Of a DNA stretch of 8,344 nt, positions 6,183 through 8,344 are shown in pieces. Source of the DNA: Candidatus Iainarchaeum sp. (GTDB lineage: Archaea > Iainarchaeota > Iainarchaeia > Iainarchaeales > GW2011-AR10). The notes under the pieces were generated by a model. It was given only the letters and a program-made list of their open reading frames with translations, was not told the origin of the DNA and searched no databases. The stretch covers positions 1 through 8,344 of the forward strand of contig JACPKT010000123.1 in the NCBI GenBank assembly GCA_016186855.1. The letters are read 5' to 3'. Position 1 is the stretch's first letter. The number at the start of each line of letters is the position of its first letter. Position numbers and translations under genes: made by a program.

Positions 6183-6296
6183 ATGCATGAAAAAAACTGT
6201 GAATGTATGATGTGCGGCATGGGGAGAGCTGTTGGTATGAAGGAAAAGCTCTGCAAAAACTGCCACAATGTCGTTTCAGAATGCAATTATAAGTAA
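6183..6296 (+). CDS. Cysteine-rich zinc-ribbon-like miniprotein (37 residues)
   Basis: This short frame encodes 37 residues with six cysteines: C6, C8, C11, C24, C27 and C34. C8-x2-C11 and C24-x2-C27 have zinc-ribbon spacing (CMMCGMG ... CKNCHN), and C6 and C34 are extra. There is no signal sequence or membrane helix, so it is probably cytoplasmic. AGGTGA 7 bases upstream supports the ATG. It lies between the DUF3179 gene and the two-helix membrane protein gene, on the same strand. It could bind zinc or another soft metal, or act as a thiol buffer; no known family is recognised. The five methionines within the first 19 residues (MHEKNCECMMCGMG and beyond) could favour soft metals such as copper or mercury, but that is speculative. 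It is too short for most gene callers. Confidence 0.68.
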   Translation: MHEKNCECMMCGMGRAVGMKEKLCKNCHNVVSECNYK

Positions 6297-6331
6297 AAAA
6301 ATCTTGCAAAAATAAAAAGGAGGTTAAAAAA

Positions 6332-6691
6332 ATGAACAAACAAATGATGATGGCAATGATGGGGGCCATAATGCTTGTTTCCATTTACTTTGTGTTTTCT
6401 GGTGTTGGAATGCACGTACAAGTAAATGCAAAAGAAGCGCGGTTTCACCAGCTGCAGTCAGAGTACTTTAATGTTTCCAAGGCAGAAAGGGATGCTGCTC
6501 CAACTGGCTCTGAATTAAACCAAAGCCTTGTTGCAATCCAGAACTTTCCTTCAGAGCTTTTAAGGCTAAAACTTGTTGGAATAGGGAATATTCTGACGGG
6601 AATTTATGCTTTGCTGTTTGGAATTCTTGTGGCACTCATAATGATGCCAAAAAGATTCGCAATGGTGTTAGCAGAAAAAGGAAAAATGTGA
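6332..6691 (+). CDS. Two-helix membrane protein of unknown function
   Basis: I do not recognise this 119-residue protein. It has a methionine-rich N-terminal helix (MNKQMMMAMMGAIMLVSIYF, about residues 5-27). A polar 50-residue loop follows, containing VNAKEARFHQLQSEYFNVSKA and PTGSELNQSLVAIQ. A second helix spans about residues 81-105 (VGIGNILTGIYALLFGILVA), and the short basic tail is RFAMVLAEKGKM. The loop is likely extracytoplasmic, with both ends inside. There are no cysteines, unlike its neighbours. A strong AAGGAGGT (6317-6324) lies 7 bases before the ATG. The lipoprotein thioredoxin gene follows after 6 bases, so the two are very probably cotranscribed; it may anchor or partner that protein. 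Confidence 0.75.
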   Translation: MNKQMMMAMMGAIMLVSIYFVFSGVGMHVQVNAKEARFHQLQSEYFNVSKAERDAAPTGSELNQSLVAIQNFPSELLRLKLVGIGNILTGIYALLFGILVALIMMPKRFAMVLAEKGKM

Positions 6692-6697
6692 AACAAA

Positions 6698-7186
6698 ATG
6701 ATGGCAAAAACAGCGATAATTTTTTTGCTGGCTGGAGTGCTGCTGGTTGCTGGGTGCACCAGCGGCTATAATAACAATCAAAGCAATGCAGGGGTTTCAA
6801 ACAATTCAGGGGGCTCTGCTGGCAGCAATTTGTCCAAGTTAACTTACGAGCCGTTTACAAAAGAAAAATACGATGCTGCAAAAGATTCAGGCAAAATAAT
6901 TTTTCTTGAATTCTATGCCAACTGGTGTCCCACCTGTTCTGTCCAAAAACCGTTGATTGAACAGGCCTTTAGGGAAATCAATAACCCAAGCATTGCTGGC
7001 TTTCAGGTTAATTTCAATGATTCTGACACAGATGCTGATGAAATTGCTTTGGCCAAAAAATTTGGAGTAATTTATCAGCATACGCACGTGATTGTTGATT
7101 CAAAAGAAAACATTTTGCTAAAATCTTTGGAATCGTGGTCAAAGGACACAGTGATTCAAAAACTGAATTCAGTGGGTTTTAATTAA
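6698..7186 (+). CDS. Lipoprotein thioredoxin-like protein (WCPTC site)
   Basis: Residues 1-20 form a lipoprotein signal with the lipobox LVAGC (C20 as lipid-modified residue). A low-complexity Asn/Gly/Ser linker (about 21-45) follows, then a thioredoxin fold on the outer face of the membrane. The active site W76-C-P-T-C80 lies in IFLEFYANWCPTCSVQKPL. The strand that normally holds the cis-proline reads FGVIYQHTHVIVD, with His where the proline of a VPT-type motif is expected. That substitution may open the dithiol to metal ions. The protein probably reduces, oxidises or shuttles electrons to envelope partners such as the DUF3179 protein. Starts at 6698 and 6701 (tandem ATG) are equivalent; the gene follows the membrane protein by 6 bases and likely depends on translational coupling, since no strong ribosome site is seen. 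Confidence 0.92.
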   Translation: MMAKTAIIFLLAGVLLVAGCTSGYNNNQSNAGVSNNSGGSAGSNLSKLTYEPFTKEKYDAAKDSGKIIFLEFYANWCPTCSVQKPLIEQAFREINNPSIAGFQVNFNDSDTDADEIALAKKFGVIYQHTHVIVDSKENILLKSLESWSKDTVIQKLNSVGFN

Positions 7187-7206
7187 GCTTTTGGAGTAAT
7201 ATTGGC

Positions 7207-7668
7207 ATGGGCCATGGAAAAAAATTTCTTGAATTCAACAAAATAACGCGCTACATTTATTTGGGAAACAATTATTGTTGCATGGTGCACTTTGACAAAA
7301 ACCTGCTGAAAAAGCATAAAATAGAGGCGGATTTGTCGCTTGAAGAAAACCGCATTGATTACCCGAAAGGAGTGAAATATTTCTTGTGGCTTCCGCTCAA
7401 AGATAATTCAGAGCCGTCACAGGAACTGCTGGCAACTGGGGCAAATTTTCTTTCACAAATGGAAAAATTCAAGATCAAGACTTACGTTCACTGCCAGAAC
7501 GGGCACAAAAGAAGCCCGACACTCGTTGCAGCATTCCTTGTCAGCAAAGGAATGGGCATTGGCAAATCACTTTCCTTCGTAAAAAAGAAAAGGCCAAGCA
7601 TTCATGTGAGCGGACAATACTTGAAGGCGCTCAAAAAATTCGAAAAACACATAGAAAAATACGAGTAA
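7207..7668 (+). CDS. Dual-specificity (tyrosine) protein phosphatase
   Basis: This 153-residue, single-domain cysteine phosphatase is near the minimum length for dual-specificity enzymes. The start FNKITRYIYLGNNYCC is the family's recognition strand. The catalytic loop is H95-C96-x5-R102-S (VHCQNGHKRSPTLVAAFLV), and D66 in WLPLKDNSEPS is the expected general acid. The C-terminal RPSIHVSGQYLKALKKFE is the typical closing helix. It hydrolyses phosphotyrosine or phosphoserine/threonine esters; its substrate is unknown, and no kinase is visible here. There is no signal peptide, so it is cytoplasmic. GGAG at 7193-7196 lies 10 bases before the ATG. It sits 20 bases after the thioredoxin gene and 28 bases before the flavoprotein gene. 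Its catalytic cysteine could be regulated by neighbouring thiol proteins; that link is inference. Confidence 0.92.
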   Translation: MGHGKKFLEFNKITRYIYLGNNYCCMVHFDKNLLKKHKIEADLSLEENRIDYPKGVKYFLWLPLKDNSEPSQELLATGANFLSQMEKFKIKTYVHCQNGHKRSPTLVAAFLVSKGMGIGKSLSFVKKKRPSIHVSGQYLKALKKFEKHIEKYE

Positions 7669-7696
7669 TGATTAGAAAATTGTAAAGTGATTAAAG

Positions 7697-8344
7697 ATGA
7701 CGCAAGAATACGATTTAATTATTATTGGCGGAGGGGCCAGCGCTTTTGCGGCTGCAAACACGGCAAATAAACTTAAAAAGAAAACTCTTCTTGTAAACCA
7801 TGAAAAAATTCTTCCGTTGGGTGGAACTTGTGTAAATGTTGGCTGTGTGCCATCAAAAATGATGCTTTACCAGGGGGAAGAATATTATTACGCGGTAAGA
7901 TCCAAGTTTAGGGCAATTAAATTGCAGGGCAAAGCCGACTTTGTTGAAGCATTGAAAGAAACACATGAAGCGGTAAAAAAATTTAGAAGTAAAAATTACG
8001 AAAAAGTCATTGAAAAACAGGAATATGTTGATTTCAGAGAAGGGCTGGCTTCTTTTATAGATTCACACAAAGTACAAGTTGGAAATGAAGCATTCAAGGC
8101 AAAACATTTTCTTATAGCAACAGGGGCGTCTACTTTTGTCCCGCAAATTAAGGGAATTGATAAAATTGACTTTATCACTAACGTCAATATCTTCAACCTA
8201 AAGAAAAAGCCAAAATCTGTAATCATTATTGGCGGTGGCCCGCTTGGAATGGAGTTTTCTCAAATCTTCCATCACTTCGGGGTTAGAGTCACTGTCCTGC
8301 AAAGGTCAGAGAGAATTATACCAAAATTTGATTCAATGCTTGGG
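7697..8344 (+). CDS. Mercuric reductase-like FAD/NAD(P) disulfide oxidoreductase, 3' end cut by window
   Basis: The first 216 residues are visible and the frame runs past the window end; family members have about 450-550. The FAD loop is YDLIIIGGGASAFAAA (5-20). The redox-active pair C45/C50 lies in GGTCVNVGCVPSK, whose Val after the first Cys (TCVNVGCVPSK) is typical of MerA rather than of dihydrolipoamide dehydrogenases (TCLNVGCIPSK). The second FAD contact is FLIATGAS (138-145), and the NAD(P) loop begins VIIIGGGPLGMEF. No N-terminal MerP-like heavy-metal domain is present. MerA reduces Hg(II) to Hg(0) with NADPH, but many archaeal relatives act on other disulfides. The C-terminal Cys pair that would decide lies beyond the window. 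No merR, merP or merT gene is visible, so a general thiol reductase feeding the neighbouring redoxins is equally possible. Confidence 0.9.
   Translation, partial: MTQEYDLIIIGGGASAFAAANTANKLKKKTLLVNHEKILPLGGTCVNVGCVPSKMMLYQGEEYYYAVRSKFRAIKLQGKADFVEALKETHEAVKKFRSKNYEKVIEKQEYVDFREGLASFIDSHKVQVGNEAFKAKHFLIATGASTFVPQIKGIDKIDFITNVNIFNLKKKPKSVIIIGGGPLGMEFSQIFHHFGVRVTVLQRSERIIPKFDSMLG

Noticed and set aside
5922..6286. Two overlapping minus-strand frames (5922-6266 and 6002-6286) over the DUF3179 gene end and the six-Cys gene
   Set aside because: They overlap each other and supported + strand genes, have no ribosome site, and show no recognisable domain.

Overview
The window looks archaeal, from an organism with a compact genome. 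TATA-like AT boxes lie close upstream of several starts, ribosome sites are strong GGAGG or AGGTGA, and one start appears leaderless. The gene types also fit: an orphan CARF-like winged-helix regulator, a lipobox thioredoxin, a small dual-specificity phosphatase and tiny cysteine-rich proteins. No ribosomal or marker gene is present, so a closer placement (a DPANN-type or other uncultured archaeon) is only a guess.

Region 1 (1-2456, + strand) resembles an accessory resistance or small-ligand cluster. It holds an AHSA1/SRPBCC-fold protein cut by the window start, a 12-helix MATE exporter 7 bases later, and a YCII-domain protein with its own promoter-like AT-rich leader.

Region 2 (2457-3923) is decaying DNA. 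A 3' remnant of a VOC (glyoxalase-like) gene is followed by an unrecognised open stretch. A zinc-free quinone oxidoreductase gene follows, behind a clear TATA box and repeated TATCAG motifs. It is broken by an exact 43-bp tandem duplication with one mismatch; removing one copy restores a complete frame. A strong hairpin and an intrinsic-terminator-like structure separate it from the next genes.

Region 3 (3924-4271, - strand) encodes a 29-residue SEC-C metal-binding miniprotein followed by a CPYC glutaredoxin.

Region 4 (4426 to the end, + strand) is a same-strand run divergent from region 3: a CARF-like/winged-helix regulator overlapping by ATGA a membrane-anchored DUF3179 protein, a 37-residue six-cysteine protein, a two-helix membrane protein, a lipoprotein thioredoxin with His in the cis-proline position, a dual-specificity phosphatase and a mercuric-reductase-like flavoprotein cut by the window end. 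The thiol and metal chemistry of regions 3 and 4 suggests one thiol/metal redox module, partly at the cell surface, possibly controlled by the CARF-like regulator. That joint function is inference; only the order, overlap and motifs are seen.
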